NCBI GenBank assembly: GCA_900542295.1
Contig: UQNJ01000002.1
Location: 124,001 to 188,000, forward strand
DNA: 64,000 nucleotides
Direction of reading: 5' to 3'
From: an uncultured Eubacteriales bacterium
GTDB taxonomy: Bacteria > Bacillota > Clostridia > Peptostreptococcales > Anaerovoracaceae
This document shows, piece after piece, positions 22,726-32,034 of this stretch (positions within the stretch are counted from its first letter, which is position 1; every line of letters starts with the position of its first letter). A program made the translations under genes and the position numbers. The notes beneath the pieces are model-generated. The model had not been told where the DNA came from, did no database searches, and was given only the letters and a program-made list of their open reading frames with translations.

Positions 22726-23175
22726 TTATAAACGCATAGGTCTTTGCAGATAAATCATATCTATCAGCTTAATACCTGCCTCATATATCGGTTTGTCATA
22801 ATTATCTGTAAAGAAATTCTTTATGCTATGGCTTCTTACAAAACCGCAATTTTCGTAAAAAGGGATTGTCAAAGGACTGTCTCCCGTACCCACTTGCAGT
22901 ATGCGGTAGCGGTTTTGATACTTATCAATGACAAAATCAATCAGCATCTTTCCGTACCCTTTCCGCTGATACATCTCATCAACAGCAATATTCTTAATTT
23001 CAAGAATTCCGTCTCCTTCATCTGTTACAACACATTCGCCTTTTATTCCGTCATCATCAAGAACATACATAACACCTCTTTCAAGGTATTTTTCCACCAT
23101 GTCTTTCTGTTCATCTGCCAATAACAACAGCTTTAAATATTTCAGTTTTTCTTCCCTAACTTCTGTAATTTTCAA
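22726..23175 (-). CDS. GNAT-family N-acetyltransferase
   Basis: This 149-aa protein has the GNAT core: VVTDEGDGILEIKNIAVDEMYQRKGYGKMLIDFVI, with the acetyl-CoA loop QRKGYGK, and later PFYENCGFV. The substrate is unknown. The start is TTG (23175), which overlaps the stop of the TPR-DUF4261 gene, with AGGA upstream, so translation is coupled to that gene. Confidence 0.85.
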   Translation of the reverse strand: MKITEVREEKLKYLKLLLLADEQKDMVEKYLERGVMYVLDDDGIKGECVVTDEGDGILEIKNIAVDEMYQRKGYGKMLIDFVIDKYQNRYRILQVGTGDSPLTIPFYENCGFVRSHSIKNFFTDNYDKPIYEAGIKLIDMIYLQRPMRL

Positions 23176-24794
23176 TTTAGCAATCCTGTTGAAAAATCTT
23201 TATTTCCTTTCGGTGTATCTGAATCATTTTCTGCCGACTCATATGAAATCTTGAGAGTCATTCCCGGCAGCGCCACACCCTCACTTAGAATTATACTATG
23301 CTTATCGGTTTCAGAAAAACCTACAGTCTCGCCCGGCTCAAGCTTAACATCATATTCCAGCACATATGCCGCAATTCCCGACAGGAAATCGTGCAGTTCT
23401 TTCGGCTCTGCGGCAGCATTGAGAACCTCAATTTCTTCCTTACCGAACAGCTCCATGCCGTATGTATACGCACTCATACCTCTTTCACCGCTGTAAATGC
23501 CGAACCATATCCAGTTATACAAAGGAAGTTCTCCTGCCTTCATCACGTCTGCAAAGTCTTCATAAAAATGCGGTTCAAATACTACACCGCTTGTATAGAC
23601 ACCTGTTGCATACTTCTGGCGACAGCACGCTGCTGTCAATTTAGCATACAGTTTGCCTCGTTCAATCAAATTATCTTCACCATGGCTTAATACTGCAACT
23701 ATAATATGAGCCTTGTGATTCTTTGCCGTTTCTACTGCATCCGGCCACATATAATTATTCTCGGCATTTATTTCTGCTTCACCGTCAGGCACAGGCGCAG
23801 GCACCAGACTTATGGCTGCCATCATATTATCTGTTTCAAAGATAAGAGAATCATCCCGCTTTTCTTCTTCATCATCCTCTTCGGCTGTTATATTCCATTT
23901 CTCTTTTAAGTCCCTTTTGAGCTGCTCTTTGTCCCATTCTGCCTCAGCCATAATGATAAATCCTGCAAATACCCTATTGTTTACGGAAGTTTCTCTACTT
24001 CCTGTCTGTTCACCGCCATCTGCACCCAACTCCATCCGATGAGCCTCCTCGTTTATCGTTCCGTCCGGGTTAAGGAAGATTCTGAAATAGCGATCATCAT
24101 CAGGCAACTTGTATATAAGCTCCGTACTGCAATCAAGGTTTATCGTAACAGTGTCAAGAATTCCGAATAAATCCTCAGACACATCATATACCAAAAGTCT
24201 TCCGTCCATGAGCCTTATGTTGATTTCTTCAAGCCACTCTGTTTTCAGCTTTGACATTCCGGCTTCGTTCATTCTGAATACAATTTCCACCCACTGTTCT
24301 CTAATCATATAACGGAAATAACAGTACGGGTCATCCTTGACGTAGTTATCTGAGTTCTGTCCGAAAATCTCCCAAAATCTGTCCAGCCCATCGTTATCAA
24401 CTCTTATGCATGAAATTGATCTTAGTTTATCATCTGCATCTTCATCCAGTCCTTGCTGCAATGCTTTATCAGCCTCCGGGTTAATCCAGTGGTACTCCAT
24501 CTGTTCCAATGTGTCTCCTGCTTCGATTTCTTTCTTAAGAGTGAGGAACTCATAATCTCCAGGTTCAAGGGCGAGACCTTGTTCACATGCTTCAACAGCT
24601 CCGTTCCTATCTCCGAAATGGCTGAGAAGCTTTCCGACCTGAAGCCATATCCACGGATAATCCGGTTCTTCTTTCGCACCTTTTAAGGCATATTCAAGAG
24701 CCTCATTCAGCCTGCCGCAGTACATCAGAGCCACCGAATATCGATAATACCACATTGCGCAACCTTCGGCATTTTCTTCTGATGCTTGTTTCAT
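23172..24794 (-). CDS. TPR protein with DUF4261 domain, apparently 5'-truncated
   Basis: This 540-aa frame has two to three TPR-like repeats in its first 90 residues (YYRYSVALMYCGRLNEALEYALKGAKEEP and so on), a middle region with several acidic stretches, and a C-terminal DUF4261-type domain (HIIVAVLSHGEDNLIERGKLYAKLTAAC onward, about residue 355). Its ATG has GGAAG touching it and no properly spaced ribosome site. The sequence just upstream is the start of a response regulator in another frame with a good ribosome site, so the natural 5' end seems lost. Relatives are linked to immunity-like or secretion-associated loci; function here is unknown. Confidence 0.7.
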   Translation of the reverse strand: MKQASEENAEGCAMWYYRYSVALMYCGRLNEALEYALKGAKEEPDYPWIWLQVGKLLSHFGDRNGAVEACEQGLALEPGDYEFLTLKKEIEAGDTLEQMEYHWINPEADKALQQGLDEDADDKLRSISCIRVDNDGLDRFWEIFGQNSDNYVKDDPYCYFRYMIREQWVEIVFRMNEAGMSKLKTEWLEEINIRLMDGRLLVYDVSEDLFGILDTVTINLDCSTELIYKLPDDDRYFRIFLNPDGTINEEAHRMELGADGGEQTGSRETSVNNRVFAGFIIMAEAEWDKEQLKRDLKEKWNITAEEDDEEEKRDDSLIFETDNMMAAISLVPAPVPDGEAEINAENNYMWPDAVETAKNHKAHIIVAVLSHGEDNLIERGKLYAKLTAACCRQKYATGVYTSGVVFEPHFYEDFADVMKAGELPLYNWIWFGIYSGERGMSAYTYGMELFGKEEIEVLNAAAEPKELHDFLSGIAAYVLEYDVKLEPGETVGFSETDKHSIILSEGVALPGMTLKISYESAENDSDTPKGNKDFSTGLLN

Positions 24795-24819
24795 CTTCCA
24801 ATATCAATATTTTCCCCAT
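24778..24819 (-). pseudogene. 5' remnant of a response regulator gene
   Basis: The ATG at 24819-24817, preceded by AAAAGG at good spacing, opens MGKILILEDETSIR, the standard first 14 residues of an OmpR-type receiver domain with its acidic pair. After that the frame runs into the TPR gene sequence and loses all similarity. It looks like a deletion joint between two unrelated genes. Confidence 0.55.
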
Positions 24820-25255
24820 ATATTATCCTTTTCATACTTTTTTAAAAACAAACGCATGGTAACGCATACATGCGCTTATTGTGTGTTGAAAACTTTACAA
24901 ATTAACCTCCTTCAAATTATACGCCTGCATTATTTATTCTGCAACATACAATCTTTTAACAAAACAATCTTCTTTATCATTTCTAATATTTTGCCCGGCT
25001 CTTTCAATTGCTTAAAATAAGCCCAAAATCTCATTGCCGGCTCTGTATCCGGCACTCCCTCACACTATATTCTTCACTTTTTAGTTTTAAAAAACACTCT
25101 TCAAAAGTTGCGTTATAAGAACGAAGCGACTTTTCTGAAGAACGAAGCGAAGTTTAAGATTGCATTTGGGGAAAGACCCTCTACCCAAAAGTTACTCAAA
25201 ACAGTGTTTAAAATACGGTATTTTATGCTAAAATGCGAATTTTCTTTAGATAACT
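24820..25255. other. Gene-free stretch with hairpin and short repeats
   Basis: No open frame here looks coding. The stretch contains a hairpin at about 25100-25141 (AAAAGTTGC pairing with GCGACTTTT, extended by TTC/GAA) and GAACGAAGCGA twice (25119 and 25140). Nothing else was recognised; it may be debris of the deleted response regulator locus. Confidence 0.4.
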
Positions 25256-25302
25256 AAAAAACCCCTGAAATGCTTGATATATAAGCATTTTCAAGGGTTT
25301 TA
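25256..25302 (-). terminator. Intrinsic terminator after tsf
   Basis: On the minus strand AAAACCCTTGAAAATGCTT pairs with AAGCATTTCAGGGGTTTT with one bulge, followed by TT. It lies about 30 bp after the tsf stop. Confidence 0.85.
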
Positions 25303-25332
25303 AGATTCTTTTTGAAATTTTACGAAATCAGA

Positions 25333-26247
25333 TTATTTACCCATCTGAGCTGCTACTTCTGCTGCGAAGTCCTCTTCTTTTTTTTCGATACCTTCGCCTA
25401 CTTCGTATCTAACCATTTCTACAACCTGCATTGGCTTACCGATTTCTTTTGCCACGCTGTCAACATACTGAGCAACAGTCATGTCTCCGTTCTTTACGAA
25501 CTTCTGATCAACAAGGCATACTTCCTTAAGAATAGCCTTAACTTTTCCCGGAATTATTCTTTCAAGCATAGCCTCAGGCTTACCTTCATTTAACAGCTGC
25601 TGTTTAGCTATTTCTTTCTCAGATTCCAGCCAAGCCTGATCTACCTGAGTTTCATCAACAAACTTAGGATTCATTGAAGCAACCTGCATTGCTACGTCCT
25701 TAGCACAAACTGCGATTTCATCTTCTGATGCGTCAGTCTTGATACCTACAACTACGCCGATTTTACCGCCGCCGTGAATATATCCTGTGTAAACAACGCC
25801 ATCTGTTGCCATCTTATGAAATCTTCTTACATTCATGTTTTCACCGATCTTGGCAATCTTGCTGTTGAGTGCATCAAGAACAGTTCCCTCACCCTCATAA
25901 GCCATAGCCTTGAAAGCTTCGATGTCGTCTGATTCTGCTGTCAGAGCTAAATCAGCCAATTTATCTACGAATTCAACGAATTCTTCATTCTTTGCAACAA
26001 AGTCTGTTTCAGAGTTTACTTCTACGATTGCAGCCGCCTTGTTATCAGCAGAAAAAGCAACCTTCACAAGACCTTCCGCAGCGATTCTGCCTGCTTTTTT
26101 AGCAGCCTTTGCAAGACCTTTTTCTCTTAACAGTTCAACGGCCTTATCTATATCACCGTCAGTTTCTACCAGAACCTTTTTGCAGTCCATCATGCCTGCG
26201 CCGGTCATTTCTCTTAATTCTTTTACTAATTGTGCAGTTACTGCCAT
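25333..26247 (-). CDS. tsf: Elongation factor Ts
   Basis: This 304-aa protein is the guanine nucleotide exchange factor for EF-Tu. It has the N-terminal UBA-like domain (VKELREMTGAGMMDCKKVL, residues 9-27), the motif TDFVAKNEEFVEF (about 80-92) and YIHGGGKIGVVV (about 150). GGGAGG precedes the ATG. It lies 29 bp downstream of rpsB, as in most bacteria. Confidence 0.97.
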   Translation of the reverse strand: MAVTAQLVKELREMTGAGMMDCKKVLVETDGDIDKAVELLREKGLAKAAKKAGRIAAEGLVKVAFSADNKAAAIVEVNSETDFVAKNEEFVEFVDKLADLALTAESDDIEAFKAMAYEGEGTVLDALNSKIAKIGENMNVRRFHKMATDGVVYTGYIHGGGKIGVVVGIKTDASEDEIAVCAKDVAMQVASMNPKFVDETQVDQAWLESEKEIAKQQLLNEGKPEAMLERIIPGKVKAILKEVCLVDQKFVKNGDMTVAQYVDSVAKEIGKPMQVVEMVRYEVGEGIEKKEEDFAAEVAAQMGK

Positions 26248-26276
26248 TTTTTTATCCTCCCGAAATTCCTGATTGA

Positions 26277-27038
26277 TTATTCAGCGTCTTCCTCAGCTGC
26301 TGCTTCCACAACTTCTTCTGCCAGAGCTTCTTCCTCTGCTCCCTCATCAAAGCTTTCACCCTGGTTTGCTTCGATAACAGCATCTGCCATTCTGCCTGCT
26401 ATAAGCTTAACTGCTCTGATAGCATCGTCATTTGCAGGTATTACATAATCAACATCGTCAGGGTCACAGTTTGTATCAACTATACCTATTACAGGAATTC
26501 CCAGAATTCTTGCTTCCTTAACTGCAATTCTTTCTTTCTTAGGGTCTACTACAAATATAGCTCCCGGCATTTCAGGCATGTCTTTGATTCCGCCCAAGAA
26601 CTTTTCCAGTTTGTCCATTTCCAGTCTGAGTTTAACTACTTCTTTCTTTGCAAGCTTATCGAAAGTTCCGTCTTCTTCCATTGTATGAAGATCAGCCAGT
26701 CTCTTGATTCTCTGAGCTATAGTCTTGTGGTTTGTCAGCATTCCGCCAAGCCATCTTTCACTTACAAAGTACTGTCCGCATCTTAAAGCTTCATCTCTGA
26801 TAGCCTGCTGAGCCTGTTTCTTTGTTCCTACGAAAAGAATCGGCTTGCCTGTTTCTGCAACACTTCTCATGAAATCATAAGCTTCTTCGATTTTCTTTAC
26901 AGTTTTCTGAAGGTCTATGATATAGATACCGTTTCTTTCTGTAAAGATGTAAGTAGCCATCTTAGGATTCCATCTTCTTGTCTGGTGTCCGAAATGTACA
27001 CCTGCTTCTAAGAGCTGTTTCATTGAAATTACTGCCAT
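26277..27038 (-). CDS. rpsB: 30S ribosomal protein S2
   Basis: This 253-aa protein has the S2 signatures [22 protein letters not shown] at the N-terminus and [25 protein letters not shown]. The C-terminus is an acidic Ala/Glu tail. The start is the ATG at 27038 with AAGGAGG 7 bp upstream; a longer frame would run into the leader. It heads the rpsB-tsf operon behind a leader of about 215 nt. Confidence 0.97.
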   Translation of the reverse strand: MAVISMKQLLEAGVHFGHQTRRWNPKMATYIFTERNGIYIIDLQKTVKKIEEAYDFMRSVAETGKPILFVGTKKQAQQAIRDEALRCGQYFVSERWLGGMLTNHKTIAQRIKRLADLHTMEEDGTFDKLAKKEVVKLRLEMDKLEKFLGGIKDMPEMPGAIFVVDPKKERIAVKEARILGIPVIGIVDTNCDPDDVDYVIPANDDAIRAVKLIAGRMADAVIEANQGESFDEGAEEEALAEEVVEAAAEEDAE

Positions 27039-27261
27039 TTTAATCCTCCTTGGTTTTAACTTCCACCGTGTTGTCCAACACCGCATGCACCTGCCGTCAA
27101 AAGCATTGCCATACTTGACTTTACATAAACAGTCTGAGGCAAAGTCGTCTTTTAAGGCATCTTATCACTGCACCCTTATTTCAGGGAAAAATGCGGCAAC
27201 CATTATCAAACCGGTGTGTTATTTTTGTTTTTTATTCTTGCGATAAACAAACCGCCTTAAT

Positions 27262-27290
27262 ACTATACATCAAAATTGTTGAAATTGCAA
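27262..27290 (-). promoter_or_regulatory. Sigma-A-type promoter of rpsB-tsf
   Basis: On the minus strand TTGCAA (27290-27285), 17 bp, TATAGT (27267-27262). The predicted start near 27254 leaves a long leader (27039-27254), including a small GTGTT-GGAC-AACAC hairpin just before the ribosome site. A ribosomal-protein autoregulatory element is possible. Confidence 0.75.
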
Positions 27291-27361
27291 TAGTTTTTTG
27301 CTGTTATATCAGAAAATTTTTAACTCGCATTCAGACAGCGAATCCTTATTTGAGCAGTCTT

Positions 27362-28183
27362 TTACTTGAGTTTTTTTCTTACCGCAGAACCGCTTCTTCC
27401 TATTTTTCGCAGCCTGTCTTTAGGCACCTTTATATTCATTCCCAAAATCATATTAGATCCCCATAAAAACAGCCCCAATGTCAGTATCGGAATTACACAT
27501 GAAGTTATTATAAGCAATGCAGCTGATTCAATAAAGTTACTTAAAATATTCTTTGCTGAGTCAAGAGTTTCCGATAGTCCGCCCTTTATATTGGAAAAGA
27601 ATTTCTCTATAGTGCTTTCTTCCTTATCAGCATTGGAATTAAGCGCATCAGCAGTCTCCTCAGCTTCTTCTAAGTTTTTCTCTATTGACACATTATATGT
27701 ATTTTCTATAAAGCCTGTCGCCCATGTGCTTGCCGGTACCAAAAGCATACAGCAGAGTCCGAATATAGTCAGTTTCGCCGCTACCGAAGCCGCCTTGTCT
27801 TTTTTCTTCCATATGAACATCATTATCAGCACGCACGACAACGGAATCAAAATTCTACATGTTACAAGACCGGAAATAGTGAGAAAATACTTTTCCAAAA
27901 ATATAGCACATAGTACAATCATAAGAGTTGAGCTGAGGGCTGCAAGTTCGTTAGCTATAGGCTCGGCAACATCCCCCGGAATAAAGGTCAGTCCCGTGGA
28001 AACTGCCGCAGATGATGCTGACATTGCAACTACAGAATCTCTCTTTTCGTCTAACACCTTTATCGTATCTTTATATGTTTCTGCATCAGAAAAATAGTCT
28101 GCTGCAACAGTTGCCGAAATCAAAGCAATTGCTGCAAGAATTACCGTAATTAAAATCATCGTCTTTTTTTCTTTATTTTCCAT
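27362..28183 (-). CDS. Multi-pass membrane protein of unknown function
   Basis: I do not recognise the family. The 273-aa protein has an N-terminal membrane segment (about residues 9-28), two to three more around 85-155, and another near 217-240. Between them is a soluble, coiled-coil-like stretch (SIEKNLEEAEETADALNSNADKEE and on). It has no motif of a known enzyme or transporter. It is transcribed toward the rpsB promoter and appears to be a single gene. Confidence 0.6.
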   Translation of the reverse strand: MENKEKKTMILITVILAAIALISATVAADYFSDAETYKDTIKVLDEKRDSVVAMSASSAAVSTGLTFIPGDVAEPIANELAALSSTLMIVLCAIFLEKYFLTISGLVTCRILIPLSCVLIMMFIWKKKDKAASVAAKLTIFGLCCMLLVPASTWATGFIENTYNVSIEKNLEEAEETADALNSNADKEESTIEKFFSNIKGGLSETLDSAKNILSNFIESAALLIITSCVIPILTLGLFLWGSNMILGMNIKVPKDRLRKIGRSGSAVRKKLK

Positions 28184-28301
28184 ATTTTGTTTCTACTCCC
28201 TTAATACTGTGCTTTCAGTATATAACAAATATGCTCCGCAGTCTAATTGTTTTGAAGATATGTTAAACAGCAATTTATCTTTTTCTGTCCTAATTTATAT
28301 C

Positions 28302-28335
28302 AAAAAAAGATGTCCGCATTTAATTACGAACATCT
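28302..28335 (-). terminator. Intrinsic terminator of the M20/racemase/M28/AGCS operon
   Basis: On the minus strand AGATGT-TCG pairs with CGG-ACATCT around a loop and is followed by seven T. It lies 13 bp after the M20 gene stop. Confidence 0.85.
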
Positions 28336-28347
28336 CAATAAATATAT

Positions 28348-29472
28348 TCAGCTCCGGTCCCTTATAATCTGAATAAATATTTCTGTTATATTTTTAATCA
28401 ATTCATCTGGAAAATCAAATTCACTTGTGTGAAGCTCTGCATGATCTATTCCCGCACCTATATGAAATATCGCACCGGGTATTCTTTTTGTATACCAGCC
28501 AAAATCTTCTGAACCCCTGTCCATTTCTTCGGTATATTCAAAATCACAATCTATACTTTCACAAGCTTTTTCAACGATTTCCATACATTGCATCGCATTT
28601 AATGTTATTGGAAAAGTATCTTGATATCTAATATCATACCGCAGACCATATAAATCGGCTTTTTCCTTTACCGCAGACTTAAGAATCTCTTTAAAACACT
28701 CTATATCACTTTCAAATTCTCCTCTAACGGTTAAACACAGTTTTCCTGTGCTTGCCTGAACGCCAAATGCATCTTCACCGACATCTATGTTTATAATTGT
28801 GCTCAATACCGGTCCTTTATGTGAAGAAGCCTTCTCAATACAAGAAAGTTCTCTGATTATTTCAGCGATACAAAAGGCAGGATTTATGCCTAATTCAGGC
28901 ATACTTGCATGAGAAGGAGCGCCTTCAAAATTCAAAATTACACCTGTTGATGCCCAATGCATAAGGCCTTTCTCATTCATTACTATTTTTCCAAATGGAA
29001 TTCCCGGAGCATTATGGCATCCGTATATTTCATTTACATCATTATCTTGAAACAATTTAAGACATTTTACAGCACCTTCTCCAGTTTCCTCTGCATGTTG
29101 AAATAAAAAATAAACATCGCAAGGTGCTCCTTCTTTTTCTACATGAAGTGCAGTCGAGAGCATTGCCGCACAATGACCATCATGACCGCAAGCATGACTT
29201 ACTCCCTCAGTTAAAGATTTATATGATATTTCATTGTTTTCCGTAACGGGCACTGCATCAATCTCACTTCTTAAAGCGATTTTGCTTTTGCTTCCGGACT
29301 TATAAACCGCATAAAACCATTCTCCCTCATCATGTATCTCAAACCGAGTATTTTCTGATAAAAAATCCATTAAAAATTTTTTTGTTTTCTTTTCCTGATT
29401 TGACAGCTCCGCAATTTGGTGCAATTTGTGTCGTGCTTTTATACACTTTTCTATTATCAAATTATCTATCAT
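28348..29472 (-). CDS. M20-family amidohydrolase/aminoacylase
   Basis: This 374-aa metallohydrolase has the M20 signatures HACGHDGHCAAML (metal His/Asp, about residues 93-105) and FQHAEETGEGA with the catalytic Glu, plus the lid dimerisation domain in the middle. M20D relatives remove acyl or carbamoyl groups from amino acids, or cleave dipeptides. It is last in an operon with a racemase, an M28 peptidase and a sodium symporter, so it probably releases free amino acids from an imported conjugate. GGGAG precedes the ATG. Confidence 0.88.
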   Translation of the reverse strand: MIDNLIIEKCIKARHKLHQIAELSNQEKKTKKFLMDFLSENTRFEIHDEGEWFYAVYKSGSKSKIALRSEIDAVPVTENNEISYKSLTEGVSHACGHDGHCAAMLSTALHVEKEGAPCDVYFLFQHAEETGEGAVKCLKLFQDNDVNEIYGCHNAPGIPFGKIVMNEKGLMHWASTGVILNFEGAPSHASMPELGINPAFCIAEIIRELSCIEKASSHKGPVLSTIINIDVGEDAFGVQASTGKLCLTVRGEFESDIECFKEILKSAVKEKADLYGLRYDIRYQDTFPITLNAMQCMEIVEKACESIDCDFEYTEEMDRGSEDFGWYTKRIPGAIFHIGAGIDHAELHTSEFDFPDELIKNITEIFIQIIRDRS

Positions 29473-29492
29473 CTTTTACTCCCATTTTAATT

Positions 29493-30215
29493 TCATTTTT
29501 TATCATGAATTTTATAGCTGACTCTGCTGTAATTCAGGTTCAAATGATACAGAAGTTCTGCATACCTTATAGAGACTGAGGCAGGATCTATAACTGGAAC
29601 ATTTAAATCATTTTGCAGTCTCTCACCCAACCCTGCAAGTCCTAAACATGCAAGAACAATAACATGCGCATTATCTTCTTCGACACATTTTCTTCCCTCT
29701 CTCAACAAAATTTCATATGTTTTATCAATTTCATCTCTCAAATCATCCACTTCAATATTCAAACTTCTTATTGATTTACATCTTGTAGAATCAAATCCGT
29801 AGCTTCTCATTTTAATATCGTTTAAATGCACCATTTCAGAAAGTGGCGTTATTATAGAATATTGATTTCCTATTTCCTGTGCTATCATCATTGATATATA
29901 CCCGGGAGCGATAACCGGTATTTTTGACACTTCTCTTGCAGCTCTTACTGCGGGATCGCTTGAGCAATATACTATCATACTGTCATACCCATCATTTGAG
30001 GCTGTTTTAGCTCTTTTTAATATATGTATCCCTGCTTCTATTTCTTCATATTCGCTTTCTATACTTATAGGTCCATTAGGTATACATTCAACACTTATTA
30101 TCGTGTTATCACTTGCATATTGTGAAAGCATAGCCTCTCTTTCATTTAAAATTTCTCTGCTCATACCACTGTTAGGAATCAAAACCAATAATTTGAACTT
30201 TTCTTTTTTCCCCAT
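29493..30215 (-). CDS. Asp/Glu/hydantoin racemase-family protein
   Basis: This 240-aa protein has the two-Cys layout of this family: Cys in MIVYCSSDPAV (about residue 84) and Cys in VIVLACLGLAGLG (about 187), which act as the acid/base pair in PLP-independent racemases. Members act on aspartate, glutamate, hydantoins or allantoin. Its place between M28 and M20 hydrolase genes suggests epimerisation of an amino acid or its derivative before deacylation. AGGAG precedes the ATG. Confidence 0.85.
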   Translation of the reverse strand: MGKKEKFKLLVLIPNSGMSREILNEREAMLSQYASDNTIISVECIPNGPISIESEYEEIEAGIHILKRAKTASNDGYDSMIVYCSSDPAVRAAREVSKIPVIAPGYISMMIAQEIGNQYSIITPLSEMVHLNDIKMRSYGFDSTRCKSIRSLNIEVDDLRDEIDKTYEILLREGRKCVEEDNAHVIVLACLGLAGLGERLQNDLNVPVIDPASVSIRYAELLYHLNLNYSRVSYKIHDKK

Positions 30216-30238
30216 TTTTCACTCCTTATTACATCAAC

Positions 30239-30268
30239 CGGGATTCATCTTTTTTGTGATGAATCCCG
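30239..30268. other. Intercistronic hairpin between M28 and racemase genes
   Basis: CGGGATTCATC (30239-30249) pairs perfectly with GATGAATCCCG (30258-30268) around 8 nt. No T run follows on the minus strand, so it is more likely an mRNA stabiliser or processing site than a terminator. Confidence 0.6.
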
Positions 30269-30277
30269 ATTAAAATT

Positions 30278-32017
30278 CTATTTTACAACACTCAGGATAT
30301 ACTCATTTGCATCTTTTAAAGAATCCAGCAATCTGTTCCTGTTTCTTAACATTTCAGTTCTGAGCAGCTTAAATTCGGTATCTTCATCACTCATTTTGCT
30401 CATTTCAACTATAGGATAAAGCGCAGGAATAGGCTTTGACAAAATGCTCAAACCATAGCTGTCTTGAGAATATCTGTCGCATGCTGTGTAGAAAGGGCTC
30501 GTAAGTGTTCGGCTTAACTTCATCAAAACTGCGTTTATCTTATCTGCATTTTTATTTTCTTCATCATACCCTGCAATTACGGAGTTAAGCTTTTCAACAT
30601 TATCAACAAGAGTCGCACTTTCTCTTACCAATGCGGTTATATCAACCGTATCTTTAGCATATGGTTCAAAATTTTTCAGTTTCTCGTAAATATCTTTAGC
30701 TGTCTTGTCGAAATTATATGGGAGGATTACACTGTTAACCATTCCAAGCAACGATAATGCTTGAACTTTGTTATCAAGCTCCATATTATTCTCATCGACT
30801 TTATCAAGTCCGTCTTTTACAGTATGGTTCCACCACCCCAAAGTCGCTCCATGGTTTTCTTCAATAATTTCCTTTTTAAAACCTACTCTTCCAAATACTG
30901 ATGGAATTCCCATGCCAAAGAACGATTGATCCGCAATTTTTGCCATAGGTCTCGCATCTACTATATGACCTATAGCTTCTTTTACCGTCTCTGCTGAGTA
31001 TTCACTTAATTCTCTTGAAACATCTACTTCATATTCATCTGCATATTTCATTCCTGTTGAATCTATATTTATATAGCCTATACAATTGTCTGAAAGTTGA
31101 TCCCAATAATTGTCTGCAAACCATGTAGAACCGGCTGCTTCAGCAATTTCATGTCCATTCCAGAATACAAACCAGATACTTCTTTTAAGTTCATCCTTAA
31201 ACTTTGAAAAAACTCTTACCATCTCAAGCATCGTAGCATCGCCCGTTGCGTTGCATGTCACGCCGGGGTCCCATGCATCAAGATGACCTGTTACCAGCAG
31301 GAATTTTTCAGGTTCTTCCTTACCTTTCACAATTCCTATAGGCTGAGGAAGTTTCTCCCATAGTCTCTGTGCCGTAATTTTAAGCTTTACTTCTATTTTT
31401 TCACCTGAAAGATAAAGATTCCTAAGGTATTCTCCATCTTTTCTTGTTATACTGCATCCTGATATCTTAGGAATCTTTCCGAAAGACTCAGTAGTGGGAT
31501 TTCCCCATACACCCTTAAGACCTCGCATGCATATTACATTTTCATCTTTTCTTCCCCAGTTCATGCAAATCATTGCTTTCGCACCTTTTCTATATGCAAT
31601 CATGGCTTTTTCAGGTGTTGCCGGTGCATATGAAACCTCTACAAGAACTGCTTTTCCTTTTACATCCTTACCTTTGTAATCTTCTTCTCCTCCTGCTCCT
31701 ACATAAATTAGCTCATAAATATCTCCTTCCGGTGATGTTGGTTCTATATGACAACACGGCATACTTTCAATTACCTTTTTTTCAGGAGTAAGAAGTGTCA
31801 TCTCAGATGTTCCCAGTCTGCTGTTATATGTTTCAAATTCGAGCAATTTTGCTTCACATCCATATGATTTCATTTCATTTACTATGTATTCCGCTGCCGT
31901 TCTGTCCTGCCCCGTTCCTGAAATTCTATGCGGAGTGTTTTCCGTAAGCCATCTTATATGATTCATAGATCTCTTAACATCAAGTTCTTCAATAATTTTT
32001 TCTTTTAATGTGTTCAT
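30278..32017 (-). CDS. M28-family zinc peptidase (PA-domain aminopeptidase-like)
   Basis: This 579-aa protein has a PA-like insert in the N-terminal half and an M28 catalytic domain: VTGHLDAWDPGVTCNATGDAT (metal His and Asp, about residues 243-263), WNGHEIAEAAGS with the catalytic Glu (about 287-298) and YINIDSTG. No signal peptide is seen, so it appears cytosolic. It would trim amino acids from short peptides or conjugates. It lies 17 bp after the AGCS symporter gene in the same operon. Confidence 0.85.
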   Translation of the reverse strand: MNTLKEKIIEELDVKRSMNHIRWLTENTPHRISGTGQDRTAAEYIVNEMKSYGCEAKLLEFETYNSRLGTSEMTLLTPEKKVIESMPCCHIEPTSPEGDIYELIYVGAGGEEDYKGKDVKGKAVLVEVSYAPATPEKAMIAYRKGAKAMICMNWGRKDENVICMRGLKGVWGNPTTESFGKIPKISGCSITRKDGEYLRNLYLSGEKIEVKLKITAQRLWEKLPQPIGIVKGKEEPEKFLLVTGHLDAWDPGVTCNATGDATMLEMVRVFSKFKDELKRSIWFVFWNGHEIAEAAGSTWFADNYWDQLSDNCIGYINIDSTGMKYADEYEVDVSRELSEYSAETVKEAIGHIVDARPMAKIADQSFFGMGIPSVFGRVGFKKEIIEENHGATLGWWNHTVKDGLDKVDENNMELDNKVQALSLLGMVNSVILPYNFDKTAKDIYEKLKNFEPYAKDTVDITALVRESATLVDNVEKLNSVIAGYDEENKNADKINAVLMKLSRTLTSPFYTACDRYSQDSYGLSILSKPIPALYPIVEMSKMSDEDTEFKLLRTEMLRNRNRLLDSLKDANEYILSVVK

Positions 32018-32034
32018 TTTTCCCTCCCGATTTC

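Noticed and set aside
27366..28097. 243-codon rightward frame
   Set aside because: It is antisense to the leftward membrane protein gene, which has the sensible hydrophobicity pattern and start.
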